Positions 1 through 12,831 of a DNA stretch of 64,000 nt are shown in pieces. The translations under genes were made by a program, and so were the position numbers. The notes under the pieces were generated by a model. The model did not search any database. It worked only from the letters and a program-made list of their open reading frames with translations, and was not told where the DNA came from. The stretch lies in the NCBI GenBank assembly GCA_029532415.1, contig JAQOTA010000023.1, positions 186,001-250,000 of the forward strand, given 5' to 3'. The stretch is from Marasmius tenuissimus. Its lineage: Eukaryota; Basidiomycota; Agaricomycetes; Agaricales; Marasmiaceae. How positions within the stretch are numbered: the first letter of the stretch is position 1; every line of letters begins with the position of its first letter.

Positions 1-3000
1 GTGTGTAGGCGAATGTCGGTGTCTGTTCGGTGTCTTGACAAAGGAAGGTACACAGATTCTTGACAATCTTCTCCGGTGGTTGTGGGAGTTGATGTTTCCT
101 ACAAAACTCGATGAAGGATGCAACTGCTGCAGCGGAACGAGATTGGATATCAACGTTCTCTTCGTTCTGGGGGCTGTCAGTAAGCAACAAAATTCATCGG
201 GTGAGACAGCACAAGCACCTTGATCCCATTCATGATCCCCTTCACTATCGGACTGAACTTGTCGGGAGTGCTCTGGAAAGCGACATATGCGGCAGCCACA
301 GCTGCGGAGACTCGCACGTCATGCTGCGCCTTGACTTCGTTGTAGCGATCAATGCCTGCGACCACTAGTGCGCGCTTGTCGACGATGGCCGCAACCTCGC
401 GCTTCTTCGCCCTTCCAAGACTATCCTTCAATCTCGTGAACATTGGGCCAACAGCGGCTTGTGCGGTTTCAATCGTGAAGCAACCGGGCCTGGTCCCGGT
501 GATGTCGATTTCGGACCCAAGTTGCGGAATATTCGAGATGGGAAGTTTACAATCGGTGGCAAAGCAGTGCAGAAGAGCAACACAATCCTGGTGCAAGCGG
601 GAAAGAGAAACCGCCATTTCGTGGTAGGCGGTCGGTGGGCTGCCCTGCAACCAAGATGAAGCTTTTGCACTCAGCTCTTTCGCGAGAGCTGAGTTCTCGA
701 TGAGTGGAGGTGATGTCGGGGAATGCTTGACATATTCTCGTGCCCATTCCTCTGCGATTATAGCGGACAAGAGCTTCTGAAGCATGCTCGTGGAATCGAA
801 ATAGTGTAGGAGATAATTCTGGAAAATTGCGTCCGCAGCGGCGGGCTTGAACATTCACTCTAATCAGCTTCGCCATGGACTAAAACGACAAGCTAAACTC
901 ACTCCATTTGGCCAATAAGTCAAAAGAAAAGCGAGGGCGCTTGATGCGGCAATCCTGGCCTTGTAGATGACTTCTGTTGTGATAAGCGCCAAGTCTTGAG
1001 CAAGCATGTTCTTATCGACGTTATGCCTTTCTGGTGCGTCTCCGTCGACGGCAACTGACGGTCGATAGAATAGCGAGGTATCGATGGGAAGGCCCAATGG
1101 GGTCATTAGAATGGCATACCAATCCAAAATCACCTGTGGGGTGACTTGATTCTCCATCCAACCTGCCACCGGTGAGACCAAAGATAGAGCTGTGCGCCAT
1201 GCCAAAAGACTCGCATTCCGGATGTCCGCCCGTTCTTCAACGATGAGATTCTGGAAAAGAAGTTGGAGAAACGGAATGCTGATCCAGTCGCGGGGAAGAG
1301 TTTCGACCGTCATGAAAGAGTATAGAGTATCTACCACCGAGAGTCGTACATTAGAGATTGTGTGTCGGAAGAACGGAAATAATGTGGGTGCAAGAGACGT
1401 CAAGGGTAAACTAATACTATTGTGAGCGAGATTGTTCCATAAAGGTGTTCGCGACTTACGATACGGAGTCATCTGCCAGAATATTTATCACCTTCTCGTA
1501 AGCCACGAGCTTGCCTAGCAAACTCACGTCTCAATAAGCAATCGAATGCGGAGCGAGGTCACGTACCAAGCAACTCCATCACTGCGCCGACACTAGAACT
1601 CAAGTCGTCCTTCATGTCACTGAGACAGTTCCAAAGTACCAGCAGGACCCTCTCTAATGACTCCGGTATATTGCTCACGAGGTGCCCTGCGACTGGAAGA
1701 AGACACGAGGCTGCCACGGCCCGTACATCATCATCTCGATCTCCGAGTCTAAGAATCATCGGTAAGTTCACTAGAAGGCATAATCGGGTTGATGACTGAC
1801 CCCAAGACGGCTGCATCGACCACATCTTGCAGAATAGCTTTCCCATGTCCATCAAACTCCACTTGCTCCTCTTCTTCCAGTTTGATCTCTCGCTTGATAG
1901 CTTCAGCCTCGAAGAGGTCACTTCGCACAGCAACCTCGTACTTGATTCCAAGAAGCCCCGCGTGCCGTACTTCCCAAACATGGGTCTTGGTCTCCGTATC
2001 ATTATTTTTTGACTTGGTGGATCTCTTCTTGGTTGCGAGTGTGGCTGGTACGGCAAATTCCTGTTTGATCATCTGAAGCAAAATGGAATGCACATGCAGG
2101 ACCGAGCGGCGAGGCATGTGTATGAGAAGGGAAGCCAAGGTTTGAGAGACCATCTCCCGAACAGGCGCAACGACTTGGTCCGAGACAAAGTCGCCGAACC
2201 GATCGAGGACTAACACACAAAGGAACTTGGCTGAGAGATCATTACACCAGCGTTCATGAGCATTCTCGTTTTCCTCAGTAGACAAGCCATCTACAGAATC
2301 GATTTTGAGTAGGAGAGTAAGGATCGAACGTCGTGCGAACCTTTCATCCCGCCATGCTTGCCTTGTACTCTCAAAAGCTCTCGTAGGGCTAAAGCAGCTC
2401 CGTGTCGAACCTCCCATGCGGCACTGAACAAATCCACTTCTAGGACCCTGAGAAGCCCGTCCCACACCCAAACACCAGGCCCAACCTCTAACGCTTTCGA
2501 AGGGGTGACCTCTTTGGCTGAAATGGCTCCTCCTTTCGTCGGGTCAATAACAACTTTCTCTGCGGTAGGACTGCCGAGGCGCGATTTGTTTTGATTGGAC
2601 TCATCCGGTGCGACCAGCCTAGCTCTGCTTAGATGATTAACGTCTGGACTGTGATCAAGGAATCGCGGACCACATACTTTGCTGGTGCTGTAGCTGAAGC
2701 GCTGAACTTTGCGCCGGCACTCTGAGGAGGTGGGGCTACTACGAAAGCGTTATTTCCTGGCTTCCGCTTCCGCTTGAGCCGATTACGCTCCCGTGCAGAC
2801 ATCGCTCCCAGATCCTGTGTTTGGGGTTGCTCGGGTTCAGACTGTGTGGGTCCTGGCGTGGCAGACCGACTGGTCGGACCCGAATCCTCGCCCTGCTTTG
2901 GCGGGGCTGTATCAGTCGGTGAGGGTGGAGCTTCAGACTTGACGGTCTCCATTTCGACGTCGCCGTTGGTACCCTCCACATCTGCTCCAAGCTCTTTGTC

Positions 3001-3662
3001 CAAGTCAATCTCTTCAGCAACATCGTCCAAGAACTCGAGACCGAGACGACCCATGGCCTCTTTGCGGGCCTTCTTGACCTCGGCGGGGCTGGAAAGAACG
3101 GCTGGCCTGACAAACTCTTTCCCTGAAGACGCAAGCAGTAGTTTCCCCTGAAATATGAGCTCCTCCACTGAAAACGAGGGATAGTCAGGGATGGGGGATG
3201 CCGAAGCATCAGTAACCATAGCATCTGTATTTTGAGTGGGCTGCCACAGTGGTGTCAATGAGAATATTTGCGAGAGTGCAGTTGAAGCTGCGTTGCGCGT
3301 CTCAAAAGATTTGGAATGCAGAAACGGTATTATCTAGAATAGCGAGACTTTAGTGGCCCAATTCTTACGCGCAAATCATCGCGCAGGACTCACCCGGGCC
3401 ACGACAGACATGAGCTCCCGCCATGCAGAGGGATCGCCAAGAGGTACATGCTGGGTTCTCGTCTTAACGTCTTCCGCAATAGTAACATCGCTGATTACAC
3501 TCTTGGCGGCTAGCTGGGCGAGCTGCTTTGCAGCGGTATTCCTCACTGAGGTCGAAGAGCCGGTGTCGAGTAAAAGGAGGAGCCGGTCCAACCTACAAAG
3601 TTTGATTTAGAGGATGCAGGATCGGGGAAGGGACGCGTGAGAGATCTTAACCTCGAAGTCAT
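1..3662 (-). CDS. mot1: MOT1/BTAF1-type TBP-associated factor, N-terminal part (partial)
   Basis: MOT1 is a nuclear Swi2/Snf2 ATPase that strips TATA-binding protein from DNA. The N terminus is diagnostic: an 11-nt first exon (3662-3652) splices to 3592-3394, giving M-T-S-R followed by LDRLLLLLDTGSSTSVRNTA, the opening of the MOT1 HEAT-repeat domain. The next exon starts at 3333 (IIPFLHSKS...) and contains an acidic/Pro-rich linker and a KRKRK basic patch near 2760. Later exons include WEVRHGA..LRELLR, KFLCVLVLDRFGDFVSDQVV and LGDRDDDVRAVAASCLLPVA, which are HEAT repeats that wrap TBP. The Snf2 ATPase domain would lie left of base 1 and is not in the window. Only 249 bp separate its start from the divergent JmjC gene, so the two probably share a promoter region. 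The identification is firm; the internal exon borders below 2.7 kb are approximate. Confidence 0.9.
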
Positions 3663-3911
3663 AGTATACCGTAAAAGGAAGGAGTGTGTCTGTGCCCGGC
3701 GGGCCGGTTTCTGCCGTACTCTTTTGATGCAAGGTGGGGGATTTTCTCACGGTGCTCAGAGGCGAGTCCCTTTTTATCTTCGACAGACCCTGGGCTTTTT
3801 CAAAGTCCGACGCCGACATTTTCTCACTGTCCAAATTTACCTGCTGTTTCTTTCATCCTCCTCCCTTTATCTCAACGGATCGCTCAATGGTATCTTGATT
3901 TCTCCACAGCA

Positions 3912-5396
3912 ATGTCTCTGCCCTCGCTTGGTCCCCATTGGCCTACTCAGGTCATCATCGATATACATGAGCAGTTGGAAGATAGGTTTTGCCCAGCTAC
4001 TGCGCGTAAGGGGAGCTCTGACTGACTCAAATTCTGAAATGCACTCACATGAAAGATTCCAGAGCTACTCGGCTGCGGTGAAGACAATTATCAGCTTCTA
4101 CTGTCTTTCGCGCGAGATGTCGTTGCAGGAGCGTTAATTTCAGGGTCATGTGAAGTCCTAAAAGCGCTGGCAGACGTGTCCTACACAAAAATGTCACAGG
4201 GAGACTCCCAAGTTTGCTGGAGACGCTTGTACACGGATGCCCAGATCCTACGTGCATTGGCAGAAATCGACTCACATACCGCCTTAGAAGCCATCGGTAA
4301 CCTCGACCGTGCTATCATCATTGCAGGTGCTACTGGAGACGGTCGGCTTGATCTCATTTTGTCACTTATCTCGAAAATACAATCGAGTTACGTACAAGCG
4401 CGTCAACCCCCTGCAACTCTGGTTTGTTCTGAGTTGAAGGTCGTCCGTGAACCGCAACAGATCAGAACTTCTTGCCGCATCATTCCCACCTTGACTCGCC
4501 CCCCTTCCTTCGAGAAATTCCAGAGTCTGTCCTATAAAAGTCCATTCATTTTGCGGAAGTTCGCCTCTGACTGGCCTGCGCTCAACGAACATCCGTGGTC
4601 ATCAGCTGCTTACCTCCGGTCGATCGCTGGCCCTGGGCGATTGGTACCTGTCGAAGTCGGCGCAGACTACCGGGCAGATGATTGGACGCAGAAGTTGATG
4701 AGCTGGGACGACTTTCTTGCCACGCTGGATCTGGAGAGGAAGCCAGAGGCCCCCGAACAGCAGGTGCTATATCTTGCACAACATAACCTGCTCATGCAGT
4801 TCCAGGGATTGAATGCAGATATAATGATTCCAGATTATGCTTACGCTTCGTTGCCTCCTCCCTCAGAGTTCCCAAGCTACAAACCTCCCGCAAACGAGGA
4901 TCAGCTCGTCGTTAATGCCTGGTTAGGGCCTCAAGGGACCATTTCTCCCGCGCACACTGTAAGCGTATCTTCTTTGACATAGATTGCAATGAAATAACGC
5001 CAACTCAGGATCCATATTATAACCTTTTCAGTAACGTCCTCTCCTCTCTCACAACATCCCCCGTATTAACGCCAGGAAACAGTTCAGGTAGTCGGGCGTA
5101 AAACGGTATGGGTCACCTCCCCACACCTGTCAAGATACATGTATCCGTACAGTGCCCAACAATCTGACAATCCGGCGGCCAATACAACCGCTCCATCAAT
5201 GAACAACACCACGCACGTCGATATCTTTGGTGACGAGGCAGACGTCCGATATCCAGACTTTTGGAGGCATGTTGTTCAGGACGAGTTTACTATGTCGGCG
5301 ACCCTAGAACCTGGGGATCTTCTGTTTCTTCCTCCAGGGTGGTGGCACGGCATGAGGGCGGAAGACACTAGCTTTTCGGTATCGATGTGGTTTTGA
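3912..5396 (+). CDS. JmjC-domain protein, KDM8/JMJD5-like
   Basis: Predicted Fe(II)/2-oxoglutarate-dependent oxygenase of the KDM8 (JMJD5) group, 441 residues. Exons 3912-4005, 4063-4958, 5009-5030 (only 22 nt) and 5083-5396 join in frame. The N-terminal helical region reads ..VSYTKMSQGDSQVCWRRLYTD, typical of KDM8 proteins. Then comes the sequence before the JmjC core (FILRKFASDWPAL) and the core itself. The metal triad is visible: H329 and D331 in AHTDPYYN (this motif spans the exon 2/3 junction) and H426 in PPGWWHGMRAED. The protein ends SVSMWF, as in this family. The residues expected for iron binding are all present, so it should be active; the substrate (histone or protein arginine/lysine hydroxylation) cannot be read from sequence. 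It is divergent from MOT1. Confidence 0.88.
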
Positions 5397-5733
5397 TGCT
5401 GCAAACAATTTCGTAGCTATTATAGAGGCTTTGAATACAACTCTTCGAAAATTTGAATGCGTTCAAGGTTGTTGCGGCGAGGCAATTTGAGGAACATGCG
5501 TCATCATCATGACAAACAGGACCTTACGCATGTGGCACGGGCGGCAAGCGGCACAGATCACACAGCCACTGACGGACCGAGGTCACGGGGGTGAAGCGAA
5601 GTTGAAGGTTGTTGGACGCTGGCAGCGAGCAACAGCCTCTGCTCATCGGCTGTTGCCTCTAGTTCATGATCCCGACGACCGACTAGGACCATTCTTCTCT
5701 CATTTGAGGACAGCGAGTCCTCTTTCGACCCTA

Positions 5734-8700
5734 ATGCCTTCTACTTTCATGTCTTCTCTGGATGTTGATCGTTCAGTGTCCCACTCTCCGACAACCAGCA
5801 AGAGGGGTTCTTTTCCACCCGTTTCTGTATCTCTCAGCCATTTTCACATACAAGAGGCACTATCCAACTCGCCGGATGAAGGAGCTACGCTGGCTTTTAC
5901 GAAGAAGCATCTCACGGACATTGGAGTGGCGGCTGCTGAGGAGTTGGCTACCATTGGGATGGAACCGCCTGAGGATGAAAGCAGAGTTCGAAGGTACTCA
6001 ATAAATGCCCTTAGAAGAGGAATTGTCTCTGATTGTCGCACAGAATTGCTCTCAATCACAATCGGCTCACCACCATACCGATGGAGTTTGCATTGTTGTC
6101 GCGTCTACGGTACCTCAATTTGAAGAACAATGGCTTCTCAGTTTTTCCGGACGTCGTGAGTATCAAAGATTGGGATTGTACTGTTTATGCGTTCACTAAC
6201 GCGTTCGTAGCTGACGGTAATGGACTCCCTTGATACATTGGACATAAGCCATAACAAGATCAAACGTCTGCCATCACAACCCGGCCAGCTTATTAACCTC
6301 AAGGCAAGTGGTGCATGCTTTTATCGTGCTTGTGACTTACACCACTTCAGGTGTTATGCCTCACGCGCAACAAGTTGACCCGCCTACCGACGTATCTAGT
6401 CAAATTCAACAGGCTGACGCTCCTGGAAATAGAACGCAACCCCATAGAATGGCCTCCGAAGTCTGTTATGGAGCGACCGGAACCAACGGGCAGTCAAGAG
6501 AGTATGACGAGCTGGATAAGAAGTGTGCAGCGCTGGATAGACATCGAGTGTTCTGGCGTCAGTAGAAGTCACGACGATTCAGGTTTCAGTGAGATTGAAA
6601 ACACCCGGGTGTGAGTTGTCTCGTGTGTGTCAACTCCTTCATACACTGATCCGTGCACAGTGAGGATAGTTATGGTACTTGGGGCGGTCTCTCTCTCACC
6701 GAAAGCGAATTCGACGAGGGCGTAACACCACACGCTAGGTCGTTTTCGATCGACTCCAATTTCTCTGTCTCCTCTATCGCAGACTCTGTCACCATGGACA
6801 CTCCTGCCTCTCGGTACGAGCCAGCAGACCGACCACCGCCTCTGCATCTCGGAATCCTCCAGTCGTATAGCACCGACACTTCTCCTACCCATTCACTCGA
6901 AAGCTATCTTCCCAGTCCCGCGGAATCCGACACCTTCCTTGAAAACTCTCACGTAGATGACGGAGAGGAACAGAGACAACAGCAACTCCATGGCAGAAAT
7001 GCTTCGTACGCCGGAGATAGCCACAAACCCTCAGCAACACGAGACTTTGGAAAGAAGAGCATGCCGGATTTACGAACAGCAAAGCTGAACTTCACCAAAA
7101 AGAGTTCAGATGTAGCTGAACGTAGGGCTCCCCCAGTCGTGAATGGCAAGGCAATGTTTGCAGATGAATATCCATCGCCGATGTCCCAACGACAAGACTC
7201 TGGTTCTTCATTAGGGTCTACTTCCCGGCATATCACCAAGCCTCTGACAAGAGAGTCTCTGCCCCAAACCTCCCCCACTCGTGCTGTTCCATCCATGGCC
7301 TTTGAACGCAACTCCTATTTTAGACGACTCTCTACACTCCCAACATCCGCATCCCACAACATTCCTACTCCCCTGCTCAATCTGATTGACACCGCAAGAA
7401 GCATACTCTTCGCTGTGTGTCAAATATATCAAACCTTAGAACACTACACCTCCAACGCCAGTGATGACCGCCTTTCGTCGGTGCTGAAAAAGGTTCTTCA
7501 CCCCGCCAGCGCAGACATGATGCAATTCATCAACTCGCTCGACCGATTCGACGCCATGAGCCGCAAAACAGTTCCGCCGGCCTCCGTGTGTAGAGGTGTT
7601 ATCGAAAGCTGTAGAGACACCGTTGCTGGGTTCGGAAAGATCGCCGGTGTACTGTCTCTGCAACTCAAGGTCATCGTCAATGGGGATGACGTTCGGTACC
7701 TGAGGTCTCTGGTATTGACACTATACGGTGCTACTTCCGAGATTACCCTTGCTTGGCAGTCAATGCTTCCGCAAATTGATTCGGTCAAGCCAATGCTACA
7801 TTCCAAAGGCTTTACCGCCCCTTCGCCACCAACTAATTTTGGTATGGTACTTGGTAGCCCCGACTCACAGTCGACTCCCGCTCTCGTTCCATCTTTGAAC
7901 ACTCTTTCCCTGGAAAGCCCAACGCAGCCTTTCGTTTCCCTCAGATCTAATGCGACAGGCAGGACTCACACCGCTAGGCGGCACGCAGGCTCCTTTAGCT
8001 CGAAGGACGTGGAGATTGGCAAAACTTTACCGTCGTACGATCTGCCCCCTCTGTCATCTATATCGAGGAGCGTCGCCGCTTCGGCGACAAAATCGATACT
8101 GCGTGTCCCGAAGCGCAAGGCAGGGTTGGCAACGGCTTTAACCACCCAATCCCCATCGAGTCCTCTTCCACCTTCTGTACCAGGATCATCTATCGCGGAC
8201 AGCACGCATTTAAATCACTCCAGATCAGGTTCTTTAGCATCATTACAAGGGTCCTCGACATCCTCATCGCCTGTCTTCCCCCCATTACGGACAACATTCC
8301 CCGAGGCGCCTTCGACTTCGAAGGTACAGGTGGATAAAGAGGCAATCCAGGCTGTGCAGGCCGCGGTTGACGTTGCCCCGTCCGTCTGGGATATGGTTGA
8401 AGAGAACCTGTCTGACTTGTTGGACACCCGAAATGACCTGCGAGAGAGCTTAGACAGGGCGAGGTTCTTAACTAAGAGCCTTTCAGATATGATTCGCTTC
8501 TTGAAGGACGGCGATCCCTCAGTTGACAAGAAGGCGCTGCGCGAGGAAGCCAATATCTTTGTCAAGGTACGGACCGCCACAATGTAATCAGGATATGAGC
8601 TAACTGTGGAACTGGTGCAGATCGTTGTTGAAATCATCAGTGCTATCAAACCATACGGTGGCACAACCTCCAATGATTTCCGCATGAAAATGAGCCGTTT

Positions 8701-9025
8701 GACAAATGCAACGGAAGAGTTTGCAATCCTTCTCCATGTGTCCTCGTTTTCGCCCCCTACAGGGCCATCATCCGCACGGCCATATTCGCCCATGCTGAGC
8801 TCCTCGATATCTCAATCCAATGCACTTGGGCTTCCCGAGGACGCCAAGTTGGGACCCGGGCTCTCACGTAGTCGCAGTGCTCAGCCTTCACTGAGTCTTC
8901 GTGCCCCTGCGTCTCCCGTACCAGACGGCGCAAGAAGCGCATTGCCCAACCAATCATTCAAAGTGCCTGCGATCAGGAGGTTAAGAGATAGAGAACCCCG
9001 CCTTGAGGGTAACGATCCTGGATGA
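5734..9025 (+). CDS. sog2: Leucine-rich repeat protein SOG2 of the RAM morphogenesis pathway
   Basis: SOG2 is a scaffold of the RAM (Cbk1/Kic1 kinase) network that controls polarity and septation. The model has six exons: 5734-5993, 6044-6155, 6211-6303, 6351-6610, 6661-8566 and 8621-9025, giving about 1011 residues. Residues about 87-190 form leucine-rich repeats ([73 protein letters not shown]). The remainder is a long Ser/Pro/Thr-rich region with the conserved SOG2 domain ([19 protein letters not shown], about residues 470-640 and on to the C terminus). The third intron (6304-6350) starts with GC in the context AG|GCAAGT. Methionines at 5734 and 5749 are both possible starts; the first is used. 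The product assignment rests on the LRR-plus-SOG2 architecture. Confidence 0.87.
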
Positions 9026-10736
9026 TATCAGCTATTCTTGTCATGTTTTCTGTTTGTCTCCCTCATTTTGTTGTGTACCACTACTACCTCTCACATTTCC
9101 GCGGTCAATTTAGCTCTCGGGTTCACTCATTATATCTACATCTCGTATAGTCATTAGCAGGTATCAGTTTATTTTTATTCTTCGTATAGCATGGAGGTAT
9201 CACTTGTGTGGAGTCTAGAGAATCCAAGAGACGAACAACAACACTTCACGAACAGGTCGGCCGGATACCTATACGTATAGTGACCTGTATCGTTGCTCCA
9301 TGGCAGCCAGCGCTGGATGACTGGTCTCAGTTCCTGAAGAAATGACTGGCGAGGCGAGTTTCAGCCCCATCGAAGTTTGGTGCGATTTCGCCCTTGTTCA
9401 AAGTGGAGATGGTCGTTGTCCCTGTAGGTGTATGGGGTCGTCGGTCAATCCGGGGAGATGATTGATGACTGCATCGCAACTCCGTATGCGTCTGCACGTA
9501 CCGAATTTGACCGACGACCCACTAGTACCCGAGAGCACTCTATTCCCTTTCCCTGGCTCAAGGAAATGATCAACGGTGACGCGAAGACTTTCATATCCTT
9601 GGGACAAGAGAATCTGGTTGTCGGTCCTCGGAAGTGGGCGTGCCGAGAGGATTCGTAACTTGAAGGCATGTCGCAGTATGCACAGGGCTTGCAATTCCCA
9701 GATTGACAAACGGGCATCTCGGTGGTGCGTGGCCCTCTCATCACGCAGAAAGGATCGACGCAGCTCGATATCAGTGGTGACTCGTTGAGGGAGATGTATA
9801 TCTATGGCTGCAGTTGTAGGCCTCACTGCAACCCCAAATAACATTGCCAAACAGACAAATCCTCTCGTTTGAGATTACAGGCGATCCTTTTTGTTAACTG
9901 TTGGCAGATGAAAACTGCACTTTTTGACGAGGATGCAAGCTGAGGTTGGCGGCAACTGCCGGGAAAAGAAATCTAGGGCCGTTTCCAGCGAGTCTTGTTG
10001 TGGCGGTGTATATCAGCATTTTGATCGGCCTCTCAACGATCTTAACTCCTCCCAACTTGTGTGTATGTGTGTCGGAGCCGTGGGCCATATTGAACTGTTT
10101 TATTCCCTTACTTTGGCTACCTGAACCCATTGGTATGAAATAAGAAAGAGGATTACACCCGTTCAACTGCCCTTTACTGTTGTTGTAGTGAGTCATTCTC
10201 CGGTACACATTGGAATGTGTAGACGATTCCACCATCCACACTCCCATGAGTGACCGGCGGCACAAGCTTTAGCGCTCAAGGCGATTGTCTTCCGAAATGA
10301 AGTCAACCATAATCACAAACGGCATTAAATTGCACTGGATATCGGCGGTTCCCCATTCGTTGACAATGTCGCGTATACTTGGATTGTTCCCTGATTTGAA
10401 TTAGGGTACTTGACGATTCACCGACATACCGGGATTATCAATCGAACATTGACGTCGACCAACAGCGACACCGAGGGCTGGAGGCACGGATGGTAAGGGT
10501 GGTGCAACTCAGCGGGCGTTACCCGACTGAGATACCTTTTCTCGAACAAGGGCAAGTCTCGTATAGAGGGATACCATCATCCATCAAAGTTTGCAGCTCC
10601 GGCGACCCGATTGAGGCTTAATCTCGATGTTTTGATCTTCTCCAAGAGGACAATATTCGCCGATTGGACCTACTACCCACAACATTGATTCTGCGGTGCG
10701 TAGATTTGCTATGTATGTGCATTTTATGCGACGTAC
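9026..10736. other. 1.7 kb without a supportable gene
   Basis: Open frames here are short, overlap on both strands and match no family I recognise; the longest is about 150 codons on the minus strand at 9398-9850. The first few hundred bases are probably the SOG2 3' UTR. I see no splice-consistent gene, repeat array or RNA gene. Confidence 0.5.
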
Positions 10737-10742
10737 TATAAA
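10737..10742 (+). promoter_or_regulatory. TATA box of the DUF6593 gene
   Basis: TATAAA lies 80 bp upstream of the ATG at 10822. It is followed by a pyrimidine-rich stretch (TCTCTCTCGCTCTTTC) just before the start codon, the usual layout of a well-expressed basidiomycete promoter. Confidence 0.55.
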
Positions 10743-10821
10743 ACAAATACTCACGGCGCATCCTATTCTGTATTCTCCTCGTGTATCTCTCTCGCTCTTT
10801 CACTCAACGCGCATTAGAAAG

Positions 10822-11536
10822 ATGAACAACCCCTTCAGCGCTTGGTACGAAAACAGTTCTCAAGCTGCACAGGGCTCCAGCCGCAGCGAACCACCCCCCT
10901 CTATCTACGGTGCTCTCCCAGTGGGCTCTTCCAACGCGACCAATTCCTCGACCTTGACGTTCACGTTCACCGCGTTCAATCCGTCGATCTTGAATTGCAC
11001 GGTCGTGGGTCCCAATAACGTGCCGTACTTCTACGTTATTACCGACCCTTCGATGCCCTCCTACACCATGTTCAAAACGCCTGACGGAAAGAGCTTCGGT
11101 CTCGCGGAATGGGGTAGGACTCCCAAGGTCGAAGTCAGAGGTATTGTGGCCAAGCAGGCGACATCTCAGTTCCTTAGGCTGTCGAGCGACCAGAGGTAGG
11201 ATAAAATGAATTTCTGTCCGACACAAGACAACTAACGGGACTTCTCCTAGGTTCCGGGTCATGCAAGTCGGAGGACATGACTATATGTGGATCCCAGGCG
11301 AAGGGACAATCATGGTGAGCCGGATTGAGCCGAATTGAAAACTGGTTGTGCTAACTTTTTACAACGCGTAGTGCTACCCTGCGGGGGTCAGCGCTAGTAA
11401 CAACTCTCGGATAGCCCAAGTGAAGATAAGGGGACGAGACATCGTTCTCGAGATAGATCAGAACGTGGCTCGCTCCGGACTTCTGAACCCCACCATCGTG
11501 GCTGTTGCACTGCTTCACAGTGGACACTCCCTCTAG
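10822..11536 (+). CDS. DUF6593 domain-containing protein
   Basis: Small cytosolic-type protein of about 200 residues in three exons (10822-11195, 11251-11314, 11372-11536). After a short Ser/Pro-rich N terminus it carries TLTFTFTAFNPSILNCTVVG, YFYVITD and WGRTPKVEVRG, then YMWIPGEG, and ends ARSGLLNPTIVAVALLHSG. This tubby-like beta pattern matches the basidiomycete family DUF6593, whose function is unknown. There is no signal peptide or transmembrane segment. A TATAAA sits 80 bp upstream. The family call is from memory of the pattern; the gene structure is well supported by frame continuity. Confidence 0.75.
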
Positions 11537-11906
11537 ATCTCGCACTTCTTTGAATGTTGATCTCTGCCGTGTAGCCATATACTCTTACTTGCCTTATATT
11601 CCTAGCCTCCGGTACCGCCTATCTATATCTCTAGACTTAGACCTAGATGAGACTCACGATTTCACCTTCATACTTGTATCCTAACATAGACTTGACAGTA
11701 ACATCGAAATCTGACACTGTCTATCAGTTTCGATGCTTGAAGAATCACTGCATGCTAACCTCCGAAGCCTCGAAGCCACTCCAGACTCCAGTGTATCTAT
11801 TCGATAGAATGATCATTTTAAGAACTCTCGAGATGAGTACAGATATCGAATTCTACTCGACGATGCTATGAAAACCACAGTTTGTGACGGAACAACTGGA
11901 CATACA
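11537..11906. other. Convergent 3' flank
   Basis: These 370 bp between the DUF6593 stop and the MPP6 stop hold no coding signal. They should be the two 3' UTRs and terminators of convergent genes. Confidence 0.5.
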
Positions 11907-12831
11907 TTAGACGTGACTTTTCTTTTTCCTCTTGCGTTTGGGCCCGTCTTGCTCAGTGGGAGAAAGACGCTTTCGTCCATGCGATGACTCCGTAGTCGAT
12001 GAATGACCAGATAGTTTTGGATCGTCAACGCCAACTGGTTTCATAAACGTTGCGGGTTTCGAGGAAGTTGATTCATCGAGTGTAGCACCAGAGAGCAGTT
12101 GCGAGGATGAATGAAGATCTGTTCCGACTCCTGAGGAATCAAAGATTGCTAGCTTAGCTGTTGGCAATGACTTCGAGATATGCCTTCCAGGTTTGAGATT
12201 CCCATTCGATTCCACAGATTTGGACTTGCTCAGCATGGACGTACGCACTGCTACTCTCTTGCCTTTTCCAGATTGGGTGGCGGGCTCGTCGGGCGTAGAG
12301 TGATCCTCGCTCACTGCTGTGCTACTCTCTGCTACTGCTTCGAGGACCTACAACAAATCATTGACGATCCACAGCCACTTTAGCATGGCCATACACGGAA
12401 ATAGAAGCGAGGGTATATGTATTCACCTGTCCCTCAACTTCTTTCCCTTTGTTGAATACTCTGCGGCGTTTATAGACCGTCGGCGAGTCATCAGGCGTTG
12501 AACTGGTAGTGTTTGAAGCGGCTGTACTGGTTTCATGTCCCGAAATTGTTGACGGGAAAAGAAAGGGGAGATATGAGGTTTCGTGACTGATCGACTGGCT
12601 GGCGATTTCGGTTTAGAACGAACTGGTGCGAAAAAAACCGAAAGGTTCAACGACTGACTTTTGTTGCGCGTTCACCCCCCATGAATCTCTTACTTCTTTT
12701 GATATTTCCCACTGCCCATCGTCTTCAACGTGTGCCTTCTCTAATTGGACTTCTTGTTGTCGATTCCGAGCATTTTGCATGAACCGGAGGCTCATAGTTC
12801 CTGTGCTCAGCGTCTTGCCTATACTCGCCAT
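11907..12831 (-). CDS. mpp6: MPP6-family nuclear exosome cofactor
   Basis: MPP6 (human MPHOSPH6) binds the nuclear RNA exosome and helps recruit Mtr4. Three exons (12831-12676, 12594-12427, 12347-11907) give 254 residues. The N terminus MASIGKTLSTGTMSLRFMQN is the signature of the family. It is followed by the acidic ..DGQWEISKEVRDSWG, the conserved SHETSYLPFLFP and VYKRRRVFNKGKEVEG, and a Ser-rich tail ending in a KRKRKKK nuclear-localisation patch. The first intron (12675-12595) is needed to skip a TAA at 12613-12615; its donor GTGAAC is weak. The alternative donor GTAAGA at 12693 would delete VRDSWG. A further in-frame ATG lies at 12846. It is divergent from the dehydrogenase gene (553 bp apart). 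Confidence 0.85.

Noticed and set aside
9398..9850. 150-codon minus-strand frame between SOG2 and the DUF6593 gene
   Set aside because: Overlaps other open frames on both strands, is rich in Arg and lacks any motif or splice partner; likely chance.
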